Assembly: GCA_013288555.1 (NCBI GenBank)
Contig: JABDBQ010000031.1
Span: 1 to 34,439, forward strand
DNA: 34,439 bases
DNA from: Bacteroidota bacterium
GTDB lineage: Bacteria > Bacteroidota > Bacteroidia > CAILMK01
Direction of reading: 5' to 3'
The notes under the pieces were generated by a model that saw only the letters and a program-made list of their open reading frames with translations, searched no databases and was not told the origin of the DNA. This document shows positions 23,361 through 31,161 of the stretch, one piece after another (the stretch's first letter is position 1; every line of letters starts with the position of its first letter). The translations under genes and the position numbers were made by a program.

Positions 23361-25694
23361 TTACAAATCCTCGCCTTCTTTCCCGGCAAGTGAATCCGGC
23401 AGTATTTTTTGAGTGGTATCCTTTGGCAATACCGTCCGGCAATTGCATGGTTTACTGATAGGTACAGTAGCTTTTGGAAAATATCCCATTTTAAATCCAA
23501 GTGATTTATCGGCATATACTTTTGTCATATACCGCCCGAAAATGGGAAGTGCCACATGAGAACCTTCACCCATTTCTGATGTCTTGAAATGGATACTTCT
23601 GTCATCACCGCCTACCCACATACCTGCTACCACATCTTTGGTTACGCCTATAAACCAGCCGTCTGAATGGTGAGAGGATGTACCCGTTTTTCCGCCGACC
23701 TCATTGCCTTTGAATATTTCCGGGAAAGTCCAGAGGTTCTGGCTGGTGCCTCCCGGCTCTTCAATGCCTCCTCGCAGCATATAGGTCATCAGGTAGGCTG
23801 TTTCAGGACTTATGGCCCTGTGCGTTTCCGGATTAAACTCCTGTATCACCTTGCCGTTGCGGTCTGATATTTTGGTGATAAACATGGGCTTGGTATAAAT
23901 GCCTTTGTTCATAAAAGTGCTGTATGCTCCAACAAGTTCATATACAGACACATCACTTGAACCAAGACCGATACTGGGTACCGTATCCAGTTTGCTTTCT
24001 ATGCCCAACCTGTGGGCATAATCAATAACTGTCGTCCAGCCTATTTTATTGGTTAACTGCGCGGCAATAGAATTCACTGATTTGCCCATCGCTCTCCTTA
24101 AAGTCATTTTCTGTCCCGTGAAAATAAAATCTGCATTGTGTGGACTCCAGGTTTTCTTCACGCCTTTTTCTACATAATGAACAGTAACTGCTGTATCGCG
24201 AAGGCTGTCACAAGGTCCCCAACCGTTTTCGAATGCCGCAGCGTATAGAATCGGTTTAAAGGTAGAGCCCGGCTGACGTTTGGCCTGCATCACATGATCA
24301 TATTGAAAATACTTATAATTGATACCACCCACCCAGGCTTTGATCTGCCCGGTATAAGGATCCATCGACATAAAACCTGCATGTAAAAACTTTTTATAGT
24401 ACGCCAGTGAATCAATGGTACTCATAGTAGTATCCCGTTCGCCATGCCATGAAAACACGGTCATATCCTTCGGGCGATTCATCTCTTCTGAGATTTTCGC
24501 CGTATCGTTTTTGTACTTCTTTTTCAGCCAGCGATAGATGGGAAGATGCCGGGAAATGGAATCAATAAAATCCGGTATTTCTTCACCGTTAGCGTCTATC
24601 CATGGGTTCTTTCCTGTCCATGACTTGAAAAACTTATTCTGCAGGTCGCTCATGTGTTCCTGCACAGCTTCTTCAGCATATTCCTGCATGCGGCTGTTAA
24701 TGGTCGTATATATTTTAAGGCCATCGGTGTACAGATCATAACCGTTTTTATCGCACCAGTCTTTCAGGTATGTGTTGAGAACCCCACGGAAATACGTTGC
24801 CGGTCCATCGAAATTGTTTTCTGTCTGATAATCCAGCACAATAGGCTTTGTTTTCAGGGTATCATAGGTGGCTTTGGGAATAATCTTGTATTTAACCATC
24901 TGTGCAAGCACCGTATTTCTCCTTGTTTTTGCGCGTGAAGGGTGCAGCAGCGGACTATATGTGGTAGGAGCCTTAAGCAACCCGACCAGCACGGCAGATT
25001 GTTCAATATTCAGGCTATCGGGTGATACATCAAAAAAGGTCTTCGAGGCCGTATGAATTCCGAAAGCATTCGAGCCGAAATCAACCGTATTGAGGTACAT
25101 GGTGATGATCTCTTCTTTGGTAAACCTCCGTTCCAGTCCGATAGCCGTGAGCCATTCCTTGGTTTTATCAATGATGATATTGAGACCTGGAATATATCCC
25201 AGCAATCCTTTGGAGCCACCGCCACGGGTTTTGTAAAGGTTTTTGGCAAGCTGTTGTGTCAACGTACTTGCACCCCTGTTATCGCCCCTCAGGGTATAAA
25301 TAAAAATAGAAGGCAATGCCGTAAAATCAATACCCGTATGTTCATAGAATCGCACATCTTCGGTAGCTACGAGTGCCTTGATGACCCAGGGAGATATTTC
25401 ATTATAGGTAACAGGAATTCGGTTTTCATTGTAATATTTCCCGATCAATACACTGTCGGATGAATACACCTCCGAGGCCTGTTCCATTTTGGGGCGTTGC
25501 AATTGTTCCAGGCTGGGCGATTTGCCAAACAGCCAAAGAAAATTGATGCTCACGAGCCCGAAATACACAAACATGCAAAGGAAAATGGCCAGCATTTTCT
25601 TGCCGATGAGTATAAACCAGAATGAAGGTTTTGGATTGTCAGGAATAGGGGTTTTGAAAAAACGCAGGAATATACCTGTGTATTTCCGGGCCAT
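23361..25694 (-). CDS. mrcA: Bifunctional penicillin-binding protein 1A (GT51 + transpeptidase)
   Basis: A 777-residue class A PBP that polymerises and cross-links peptidoglycan in the periplasm. One membrane anchor lies at residues ~27-57. The GT51 glycosyltransferase domain follows, with 'ALVATEDVRFYEHTGID' (catalytic E112) and 'GASTLTQQLAKNLY'. The transpeptidase domain has STFK ('QPGSTFKPILYAA', S477), SxN ('GKSVNSIAAQ') and KTG ('GGKTGTSSHHSDGWFIG'). The frame stays open to 25961, but the extra ~89 residues translate intergenic repeats (for example 'LPLTPYALRLK'), so ATG 25694 is preferred; GTG 25739 is possible. Downstream on the same strand is ogt. Confidence 0.93.
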   Translation of the reverse strand: MARKYTGIFLRFFKTPIPDNPKPSFWFILIGKKMLAIFLCMFVYFGLVSINFLWLFGKSPSLEQLQRPKMEQASEVYSSDSVLIGKYYNENRIPVTYNEISPWVIKALVATEDVRFYEHTGIDFTALPSIFIYTLRGDNRGASTLTQQLAKNLYKTRGGGSKGLLGYIPGLNIIIDKTKEWLTAIGLERRFTKEEIITMYLNTVDFGSNAFGIHTASKTFFDVSPDSLNIEQSAVLVGLLKAPTTYSPLLHPSRAKTRRNTVLAQMVKYKIIPKATYDTLKTKPIVLDYQTENNFDGPATYFRGVLNTYLKDWCDKNGYDLYTDGLKIYTTINSRMQEYAEEAVQEHMSDLQNKFFKSWTGKNPWIDANGEEIPDFIDSISRHLPIYRWLKKKYKNDTAKISEEMNRPKDMTVFSWHGERDTTMSTIDSLAYYKKFLHAGFMSMDPYTGQIKAWVGGINYKYFQYDHVMQAKRQPGSTFKPILYAAAFENGWGPCDSLRDTAVTVHYVEKGVKKTWSPHNADFIFTGQKMTLRRAMGKSVNSIAAQLTNKIGWTTVIDYAHRLGIESKLDTVPSIGLGSSDVSVYELVGAYSTFMNKGIYTKPMFITKISDRNGKVIQEFNPETHRAISPETAYLMTYMLRGGIEEPGGTSQNLWTFPEIFKGNEVGGKTGTSSHHSDGWFIGVTKDVVAGMWVGGDDRSIHFKTSEMGEGSHVALPIFGRYMTKVYADKSLGFKMGYFPKATVPISKPCNCRTVLPKDTTQKILPDSLAGKEGEDL

Positions 25695-25963
25695 CTGCCA
25701 GTACGGATTAATGTTATGAAGAATCTGTTTGTAATCCACGAAAACCTTATTTCCTTCCCATGAAGGGGCAAAGATAGGGGATTTTAGGCGTAAGGCGTAA
25801 GGGGTAAGGGGTAAGGCGGAAAAATGAAAGATTCGATTATTATTTGTAGAGACAAAGGCATTGCCTTGTTTCCTCCCTTGAAATCTAAAGAATGATATTA
25901 TCGGTGTTTGCATATAGGGAGACAGGGTAATGCCACTGTCTCTGCATTGTTGCGGGAACAAAT

Positions 25964-26012
25964 ACCAACACCTTTCCCAACAAAATCCAACACTATTTTT
26001 GTTGGTAGTTGG
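25964..26012 (-). repeat. Dispersed ~50-base repeat, inverted copy
   Basis: The reverse complement aligns along its whole length with 22385-22434. It begins CCAACTACCAACAAAAATAG and ends GGTGTTGGTA, with a handful of substitutions. A shorter copy is at 22732-22770. Confidence 0.65.
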
Positions 26013-26059
26013 CAGACTTAATTATGAATTACGAATCACGAATGACCGTGGTTGCTTTG

Positions 26060-26078
26060 CCCTTCGACAAGCTCAGGG
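26060..26078. repeat. CCCTTCGACAAGCTCAGGG element
   Basis: A 19-base imperfect palindrome with CCCT / AGGG arms. This word is a known widespread intergenic motif in many bacterial phyla; here it is a single copy between radA and the PBP1A gene. Confidence 0.5.
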
Positions 26079-26148
26079 CCGACGCAGAAGGAGTTGTCCG
26101 TAATGACGCCTACTAATTCCTGACTCCTAACCCCTAACTCCTGATTTT

Positions 26149-27507
26149 TCAAAACATCTTTTTCAGCAGCTTATCTACCGTTTCGGTATAGATCAGTTCA
26201 ATATTTTTGAACTTGCGGGTGACGGATTTCTGGTTGTATGAAGAGAGAAAGAATTTCTTGAATCCCAGCTTTTCTGCTTCGCTGATGCGGAGTTCTATCT
26301 GGTTCACCGGGCGGATCTCACCTGATAATCCTATTTCACCTGCAAAACATGCTTCGGCGGGTAATGCGATATCATGAAAGGATGAGGCCATTGCCACAAC
26401 CGCAGCCAGGTCTATGGCGGGGTCTTCTACTTTTAACCCGCCTGCAATATTGAGAAATACATCATGGATATTAATGCGCAAACCACATCGTTTCTCGAGT
26501 ACAGCCAGGTGCATCGCCATTCGTTTGGAGTCGAACCCTGTTGCCGTGCGTTGCGGGGTAGAAAAAGGAGAGGGGCTTACCAAAGCCTGTATTTCAATGA
26601 GCATAGGTCGGAGGCCTTCGAGCATAGCTGCAATGGCAATACCACTCAGGGCTTCGTCGCGGGTGGTAAGCAGGATTTCAGAAGGATTTAATACAGGGCG
26701 CAAACCCTTGTCACTCATTTCATAAATACCGATCTCTGCCACAGAACCAAAACGGTTTTTCATGGTGCGGAGAATGCGGTAATTGTAATGCCGGTCGCCT
26801 TCAAAATATAATACCGTATCTACAATATGTTCCAGGATCTTTGGTCCTGCGATATAACCATCCTTGGTAATATGCCCGATAAGGAACACAGCTGCGCCGC
26901 TCGATTTGGCATAGCGGATGAGTTCAGATGCACATTCACGGATCTGTACTACACTCCCCGCTGAAGTATCAATATTCGCGGAAGAAACAGTCTGTATGGA
27001 ATCTATAATTAATATATCCGGCTCTGTTTTCTTAGCTGCAGCCAGTATCTGTTCAAGTGTGGTTTCAGGGAAGAGGTAGCAATTGTCATTGGTAAGTCCC
27101 ATTCGGTTGGCACGGAGTTTTACCTGGTTCAGGCTTTCTTCACCGGATACATATAATATGCGCCTGTCTTTATTTTCCAGCGCCAGTTGCAGCATAATAG
27201 TTGACTTACCGATACCCGGTTCACCACCAAGCAGAATAACAGAGCCGGGCACGAGTCCACCGCCAAGTACCCTGTTTATCTCGCTGTCTTTGGTTATAAG
27301 ACGGGGCATCTCCTCTGTAGCCAGGTCACCGAGGGTTACGATCTGTCCGTCTTTAAAAGGAATGGCACCTGCAGCAGGATTTGTGCTTTTATCAGGGATA
27401 ATTTCTTCAATATAAGCATTCCACGCTCCACATGAGGGGCATTTGCCCTTCCACTGTACAGAGGTGGCACCGCATTGCTGGCAGACAAAAAGGAGTTTGT
27501 TTTTCAA
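26149..27507 (-). CDS. radA: DNA repair and branch-migration protein RadA
   Basis: A 452-residue RecA-like ATPase that helps process recombination intermediates. The N-terminal zinc finger has C9, C12, C23 and C26 ('FVCQQCG...GKCPSCGAW'). Walker A is 'GEPGIGKST' (~95-103), and the RadA-specific KNRFG motif is in 'LRTMKNRFGSVAEIG'. The C-terminus is a Lon-protease-like domain ending '...KKMF'. The open frame begins at 27579, but the extra 24 residues come from a CGCAAAG repeat and do not match RadA. TTG 27507 gives 'LKNKLLFVCQQCG', the usual RadA beginning. Confidence 0.95.
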   Translation of the reverse strand: MKNKLLFVCQQCGATSVQWKGKCPSCGAWNAYIEEIIPDKSTNPAAGAIPFKDGQIVTLGDLATEEMPRLITKDSEINRVLGGGLVPGSVILLGGEPGIGKSTIMLQLALENKDRRILYVSGEESLNQVKLRANRMGLTNDNCYLFPETTLEQILAAAKKTEPDILIIDSIQTVSSANIDTSAGSVVQIRECASELIRYAKSSGAAVFLIGHITKDGYIAGPKILEHIVDTVLYFEGDRHYNYRILRTMKNRFGSVAEIGIYEMSDKGLRPVLNPSEILLTTRDEALSGIAIAAMLEGLRPMLIEIQALVSPSPFSTPQRTATGFDSKRMAMHLAVLEKRCGLRINIHDVFLNIAGGLKVEDPAIDLAAVVAMASSFHDIALPAEACFAGEIGLSGEIRPVNQIELRISEAEKLGFKKFFLSSYNQKSVTRKFKNIELIYTETVDKLLKKMF

Positions 27508-27511
27508 GATG

Positions 27512-27519
27512 CAAAGATA
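27512..27519 (-). promoter_or_regulatory. Putative -7 element abutting radA
   Basis: Reads TATCTTTG on the minus strand, an exact TAnnTTTG match, with four bases between it and the TTG start at 27507. This predicts a leaderless or nearly leaderless radA mRNA. Confidence 0.35.
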
Positions 27520-27530
27520 AGTATGAAAAA

Positions 27531-27617
27531 TGCTCGCAAAGGCGCAAAGGCGCAAAGAAAGGTGCAGATTAAGAAACAAATTTACTTATCCCTTACCCCT
27601 TATTCCTAACCCCTGAA
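27531..27617. repeat. CGCAAAG and CTTACCCCT / CCTAACCCC tracts
   Basis: 27535-27560 repeats GCTCGCAAAG-GCGCAAAG-GCGCAAAG. 27587-27615 reads TTATCCCTTACCCC then CCTAACCCC. These are of the same kinds as the tracts at 14756-14972, 25787-25816 and 26108-26141. Confidence 0.45.
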
Positions 27618-27625
27618 TATTTTGT

Positions 27626-27633
27626 TATCTTTG
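27626..27633 (+). promoter_or_regulatory. Putative -7 element for gcvT-comB-aag
   Basis: TATCTTTG, an exact TAnnTTTG match, 21 bases before the gcvT ATG at 27655. It mirrors the TATCTTTG serving radA in the other direction. Confidence 0.5.
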
Positions 27634-27654
27634 TGCTTTAATCAAAAATCAGAA

Positions 27655-28746
27655 ATGAAACAAACTGCACTTTACGATAAACATGTTGCGCTTGGCGCGA
27701 AGATGGTTCCTTTTGCCGGATATGATATGCCCGTATCTTATTCAGGAATTGTGGATGAACACCAGAACGTCAGGAATAATATAGGGGTGTTTGATGTGTC
27801 GCATATGGGTGAGTTTGAAGTGGATGGTGAGGGTGCTGAAGCATTGTTACAGCATCTTACCTCAAACGATGTTTCTGTGTTGACCCCGGGTCGTGTGCAA
27901 TACAGCTGTCTGCCAAACGAGTACGGCGGCATCATCGACGATCTTTTGGTATACAAAAAAGGTGAAGGAAGCTATCTTCTGGTTGTGAATGCATCAAACA
28001 TAGAAAAAGATTTTAACTGGATCAGGAAACATTCTGCGCAATATGGTGTGCAGCTTACAGATATATCGGACAGGATTTCATTGCTAGCCGTTCAGGGTCC
28101 TAAAGCAACGGCCGCTTTGCAGACGCTTACCACAGAAAATTTAAGTGAAATACCATATTATCATTTTAAGATCGGGACTTTTGCAGGTGTTTCTGACGTT
28201 ATCATTTCAGCCACCGGATATACTGGTTCAGGTGGATTTGAATTGTATTGCAAAAACAAAGATGCCGCCCATATATGGGATGCTGTTTTTGAAGCAGGCA
28301 AGCCTTTTGGCATAAAACCTGCCGGATTAGGCTGCCGCGATACTTTAAGACTCGAAATGGGCTTTTGCCTCTATGGCCATGATATAAATGACGCAACGAG
28401 TCCATTGGAAGCAGGATTGGGCTGGATTACCAAATTCAATAAGGAATTTGTTTCCAAGAGCCTTCTTGAAAACCTGAAAAGGGATGGTTTGCAAAAGAAA
28501 CTGGTGGGTCTGGAATTGTTTGACAAAGTAATTCCAAGACAGGATTTTGAAATTTATGATGCAGCAGGTGAGACACGTATCGGTGAAATAACATCAGGTA
28601 CCATGTCACCAAGTTTGAATAAACCTATTGCAATGGGATATGTTACGCTTGCAAATGCCAAAGAAGGTACGAGTGTAAAGGTCAGCATCCGCAATAAAAT
28701 GCAGGATGCCAAAGTTGTTAAGTTGCCTTTTTATCACAACAGTTAA
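27655..28746 (+). CDS. gcvT: Glycine cleavage system aminomethyltransferase (T protein)
   Basis: A 363-residue cytoplasmic enzyme that moves the methylene group from the aminomethyl-lipoyl H protein to tetrahydrofolate. Family landmarks are 'GAKMVPFAGYDMPVSY' at the start, 'VFDVSHMGEFEV' (catalytic Asp region), 'ATGYTGSGGFELYC' and 'GLGCRDTLRLEMGFCLYGHDI', then the C-terminal barrel with 'IGEITSGTMSPSLNKPIAMGYV'. Length is normal. The frame extends upstream to 27622, but ATG 27655 gives the usual 'MKQTALYDKHVALGAK' start and lies 21 bases from a -7 element. gcvH and gcvP are not in the window. The next gene starts within about 13 bases and in the same frame. Confidence 0.95.
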   Translation: MKQTALYDKHVALGAKMVPFAGYDMPVSYSGIVDEHQNVRNNIGVFDVSHMGEFEVDGEGAEALLQHLTSNDVSVLTPGRVQYSCLPNEYGGIIDDLLVYKKGEGSYLLVVNASNIEKDFNWIRKHSAQYGVQLTDISDRISLLAVQGPKATAALQTLTTENLSEIPYYHFKIGTFAGVSDVIISATGYTGSGGFELYCKNKDAAHIWDAVFEAGKPFGIKPAGLGCRDTLRLEMGFCLYGHDINDATSPLEAGLGWITKFNKEFVSKSLLENLKRDGLQKKLVGLELFDKVIPRQDFEIYDAAGETRIGEITSGTMSPSLNKPIAMGYVTLANAKEGTSVKVSIRNKMQDAKVVKLPFYHNS

Positions 28747-28758
28747 AATTTCCGAATT

Positions 28759-29508
28759 ATAAAAACGCAAAGAAATATAGAAGTCTGTTTTTCACCGGCG
28801 CTTCTTCCGTTTTACGAAATTGAAGACAGGGTAGTAGTGGTGATTGATGTGTTCAGAGCAACAAGCGCCATTATCACGGCACTTCAATATGGGGTGAAGG
28901 AAATAATTCCTGTAAAAGATATTGAAGACGCCCTTGAATACAAGGCGAAAGGGTATATAACAGCGGCGGAGCGAAAAGGTGAGGTAGTGGAAGGATTTGA
29001 TTTTGGAAATTCTCCTTTTGCTTTTATGAAGCCGGAACTTATAGGGGAAACCGTTGTACTTACTACTTCAAACTGTACAATGGCCATGCTCCAGGTAAAA
29101 CATGCCAAAAAAGTATTTGCAGGAGCTTTTACAAATATATCTGCACTTGCAGAAATGCTTTATAGAGAAAACGAAGACGTACTTCTGCTTTGCGCAGGAT
29201 GGAAAAATAAATTCAGTATAGAGGATTCGTTATTCGCCGGAGCTTTGACAAACCGACTGTTAAATAACTATGATTTTGGTTTTGATTCTGATTGCGATAG
29301 CGCGCTTTCATCTTTAACATTATATCATTCTGTAAAGGATAATATCCCTGAATTCCTCAGAAAATCCTCTCACAGGCAGCGACTGGGGCATTTAAACCTG
29401 GAAAAAGATATTGAATATTGTCTTAAAAAAGACCAGGCCACTGTCGTTCCGCAGTTTGATGGGCATGCCATACGTGTTGCAGAAGTTGCAGTTCTCAATC
29501 CTGAGTAA
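28759..29508 (+). CDS. comB: 2-phosphosulfolactate phosphatase (ComB family), non-canonical start
   Basis: A 249-residue protein of the ComB family, which removes phosphate from 2-phosphosulfolactate. Motifs: 'IEVCFSPALLPFYE' (7-20), 'VVIDVFRATSAI' (~28-39), 'GFDFGNSPFAF', 'TTSNCTMAM' and 'LLCAGWKNKFSIEDSLFAGAL'. The first 26 codons include the conserved 'EVCFSPAL' strand but contain no ATG, GTG or TTG. The expected start position holds ATA (28759). The first standard start is GTG 28837, which would delete that strand. The frame is continuous with gcvT across its TAA stop. Either a rare start (ATA or ATT), a lost start codon or a sequence error explains this. aag follows after five bases. Confidence 0.8.
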   Translation: MKTQRNIEVCFSPALLPFYEIEDRVVVVIDVFRATSAIITALQYGVKEIIPVKDIEDALEYKAKGYITAAERKGEVVEGFDFGNSPFAFMKPELIGETVVLTTSNCTMAMLQVKHAKKVFAGAFTNISALAEMLYRENEDVLLLCAGWKNKFSIEDSLFAGALTNRLLNNYDFGFDSDCDSALSSLTLYHSVKDNIPEFLRKSSHRQRLGHLNLEKDIEYCLKKDQATVVPQFDGHAIRVAEVAVLNPE

Positions 29509-29513
29509 TAACA

Positions 29514-30119
29514 ATGTATCCCAGGCTTCCCTTAGCTTTTTATCAGCATCATGATGTCGTGCAAATTGCGCGTGACCTGCTGGGGAAATTCCTCATGACT
29601 GATATTGATGACGAAGGAGTAACCGGAGGCATGATTGTAGAAACCGAAGCCTATGCCGGAACCATTGATAAAGCTTCTCACGCATTCGGGAACCGCAAAA
29701 CAGAGAGAACCCGTGTCATGTATGAGGCAGGTGGCATTGCTTATGTTTATTTAATATATGGATTTCATCACTTGTTCAATGTGGTAACCAACGTGGCAGA
29801 AGTCCCTCATGCTGTGCTCATAAGAGCAATTGAGCCCGTAGTGGGAGTAGACATAATGATGGACAGAAGAAACATGACTTCTCCGGAGAAAAAATTAACT
29901 TCCGGGCCGGGCGTTTTGTGCAAGGCTTTGGGAATAAACAAGGTACAAAACCGGGTTGGCCTTATTGACAATGTCATTTGGATTGAAGAAAGAGGCATTT
30001 TAATTAAGAATAAAGATATCGTTGCTGGGCCAAGGGTGAATGTCTCTTATGCCGGAGAAGATGCCTTATTGCCCTATCGATTTAGTATCAGGAACAATAA
30101 ATGGGTGAGCAAGGGATAA
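29514..30119 (+). CDS. 3-methyladenine DNA glycosylase, AAG/MPG family
   Basis: A 201-residue base-excision repair glycosylase that removes alkylated purines. The AAG fold signature is clear: 'LARDLLGK'-like 'IARDLLGKFLM' (~18-28), 'GMIVETEAYAGTIDKASHAF' (~39-58, with the catalytic Glu in VETEAY and the DHASH-like 'DKASHAF'), 'RTRVMYEAGGIAYVYLIYGFHHLFNVVT' (~70-97) and 'AVLIRAIEP'. Near the C-terminus, 'LTSGPGVLCKALGI' is also typical. Length is normal. It starts five bases after comB, so it closes a gcvT-comB-aag transcription unit. The next gene is convergent after a 24-base gap. Confidence 0.92.
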   Translation: MYPRLPLAFYQHHDVVQIARDLLGKFLMTDIDDEGVTGGMIVETEAYAGTIDKASHAFGNRKTERTRVMYEAGGIAYVYLIYGFHHLFNVVTNVAEVPHAVLIRAIEPVVGVDIMMDRRNMTSPEKKLTSGPGVLCKALGINKVQNRVGLIDNVIWIEERGILIKNKDIVAGPRVNVSYAGEDALLPYRFSIRNNKWVSKG

Positions 30120-30143
30120 AATAAACGTAGAAATGGCTGGATC

Positions 30144-30566
30144 TTAGCGGTTTATTGCATCCAGATATTTCTGACTTAGCGGCTTATTCAGATATTTAAC
30201 AACATATTTATTTGTAGATGCTTTGTCAATATCAGCAGCACTTATAGAAGATGACAATACAATTACTTTGCACTCCACTGTAATTCTTGGATACTTTTTT
30301 GTCAATAGATCATATTCACCCAAGAATCCAAAGCCATCCATTTCGGGCATTTTCAGGTCGAGAAAAATGATTTGGGGCAATGCCATGTTGTTCACAAGGA
30401 TATTGTTGAGATGATCAAGAGCGCTGATGGCAGAAGTTTTGACAATGACTTCTTTCGCGAAAAAACCTGAAGTAATAATTCGCTCATTGATAAGATTATC
30501 AATCTGATCTTCATCAATTAAAAGCACCTGATTGTATTTGGCTTCAGGTATAAGTTTTGGCTTCAT
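30144..30566 (-). CDS. Stand-alone response regulator receiver protein
   Basis: A 140-residue protein that is a single REC domain with no output domain. Acidic pocket D18/E19/D20 ('LLIDEDQID'), phosphoacceptor D70 ('IIFLDLKMPEMDGF'), switch residue S105 ('VIVLSSS') and K128 ('YLNKPLSQ'). It resembles CheY- or Rcp1-like receivers that pass on a phosphoryl group or bind a partner. The motifs 'IDNLIN', 'STNKYVVKYLNKPL' and 'FLDLKMPEMDGFGFL' are shared with the second receiver, so the two are paralogues. A well-formed promoter precedes it. It lies 24 bases from the end of aag, in a convergent arrangement. Confidence 0.9.
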   Translation of the reverse strand: MKPKLIPEAKYNQVLLIDEDQIDNLINERIITSGFFAKEVIVKTSAISALDHLNNILVNNMALPQIIFLDLKMPEMDGFGFLGEYDLLTKKYPRITVECKVIVLSSSISAADIDKASTNKYVVKYLNKPLSQKYLDAINR

Positions 30567-30602
30567 TATCCTAATAAAGGTATCTCCGATTCAATTACAA
30601 TA

Positions 30603-30632
30603 CAAATGTAAGCGATTTTCGAATCGAATCAA
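30603..30632 (-). promoter_or_regulatory. Consensus promoter for the first receiver gene
   Basis: On the minus strand: TTG (30630-30632), exactly 19 bases, then TACATTTG (30603-30610). Both spacing and the -7 octamer fit the Bacteroidota pattern. The ATG lies 36 bases downstream. Confidence 0.65.
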
Positions 30633-30718
30633 GCATCACTACTTATTTGATAAATAAAGAAAAATGGTGCCCCAGTTGTATAAATGCGTCCCAAATAGAA
30701 CAAAAAATTTATCTGGAC

Positions 30719-31114
30719 TTATTGAATAGCAGCCAGGACCATCTCTGTTAGCGGCTTATTCAGAAATTTATGAACATATTTGTTGCTGTTGGCACGATTG
30801 AGATCTTTAAAACTTTCTGTACTTGACAGCATAATGATTTTACTGTGGGTTTTAATTTCATCTGATAGGGTATCAAATTCATCCAGGAAATCAAATCCAT
30901 CCATAACAGGCATCATAATGTCAAGAAAAATAATATCGGGCAATTCTTCTTTCATTTCTTTTGCCGATCTCAGGTAATCCAGTGCGCTGCTTGCTGATTT
31001 TTTCTCAACAATATCAAGTGCAAACCTGGTTTTTACCAATAATTTTTTATTGATAAAATTATCAATATCATTATCATCTATTAATAGAGCTTTTTTAAAA
31101 CGAGGGGTATCCAT
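30719..31114 (-). CDS. Stand-alone response regulator receiver protein (paralogue)
   Basis: A 131-residue single REC domain. Acidic pocket D13/D14 ('LLIDDNDIDNF'), phosphoacceptor D65 ('IIFLDIMMPVMDGF'), switch residue S97 ('IIMLSSTE') and K120 ('FLNKPLTE'). It has no output domain. It shares the 'NKYV-K-LNKPL' end and 'DIDNFIN' start with the neighbouring receiver, which points to a local duplication. It follows the hybrid kinase gene on the same strand with a 47-base gap that contains a -7 element, so it may be transcribed with the kinase and also alone. Confidence 0.9.
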   Translation of the reverse strand: MDTPRFKKALLIDDNDIDNFINKKLLVKTRFALDIVEKKSASSALDYLRSAKEMKEELPDIIFLDIMMPVMDGFDFLDEFDTLSDEIKTHSKIIMLSSTESFKDLNRANSNKYVHKFLNKPLTEMVLAAIQ

Positions 31115-31128
31115 TCCTATCTTTTTGT

Positions 31129-31136
31129 CAAATGTA
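31129..31136 (-). promoter_or_regulatory. Putative -7 element for the second receiver gene
   Basis: TACATTTG on the minus strand, identical to the octamer of the first receiver gene, 14 bases before the ATG at 31114. No -33 TTG at the 19-base distance. Confidence 0.4.
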
Positions 31137-31161
31137 AAACAGTTTTCATTTTAAAAAAAAA

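Larger units (their letters stand above)
25695..26148. other. Repeat-filled gap between radA and the PBP1A gene
   Basis: No convincing gene. From left to right: a GTAAGGGGTAAGG tandem tract (25787-25816), two GAGACA...TGTCTC palindromes (25848-25872 and 25917-25943), an inverted full copy of the 50-base CCAACTACCAACAA repeat (25964-26012), a CCTTCGACAAGCTCAGG element (26060-26078), and a CTCCTAACCCCTAACTCC tract (26108-26141). Confidence 0.55.

Noticed and set aside
25695-25961. N-terminal extension of PBP1A
   Set aside because: The extra residues translate simple repeats such as GTAAGGGGTAAGG, and the membrane anchor and GT51 domain follow normally after ATG 25694.
28744-29508. GcvT-ComB fusion by stop readthrough as the main annotation
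   Set aside because: The frames are continuous across TAA, but no readthrough context or precedent is visible. A separate gene with an odd start is simpler, and fusion is kept only as an alternative.
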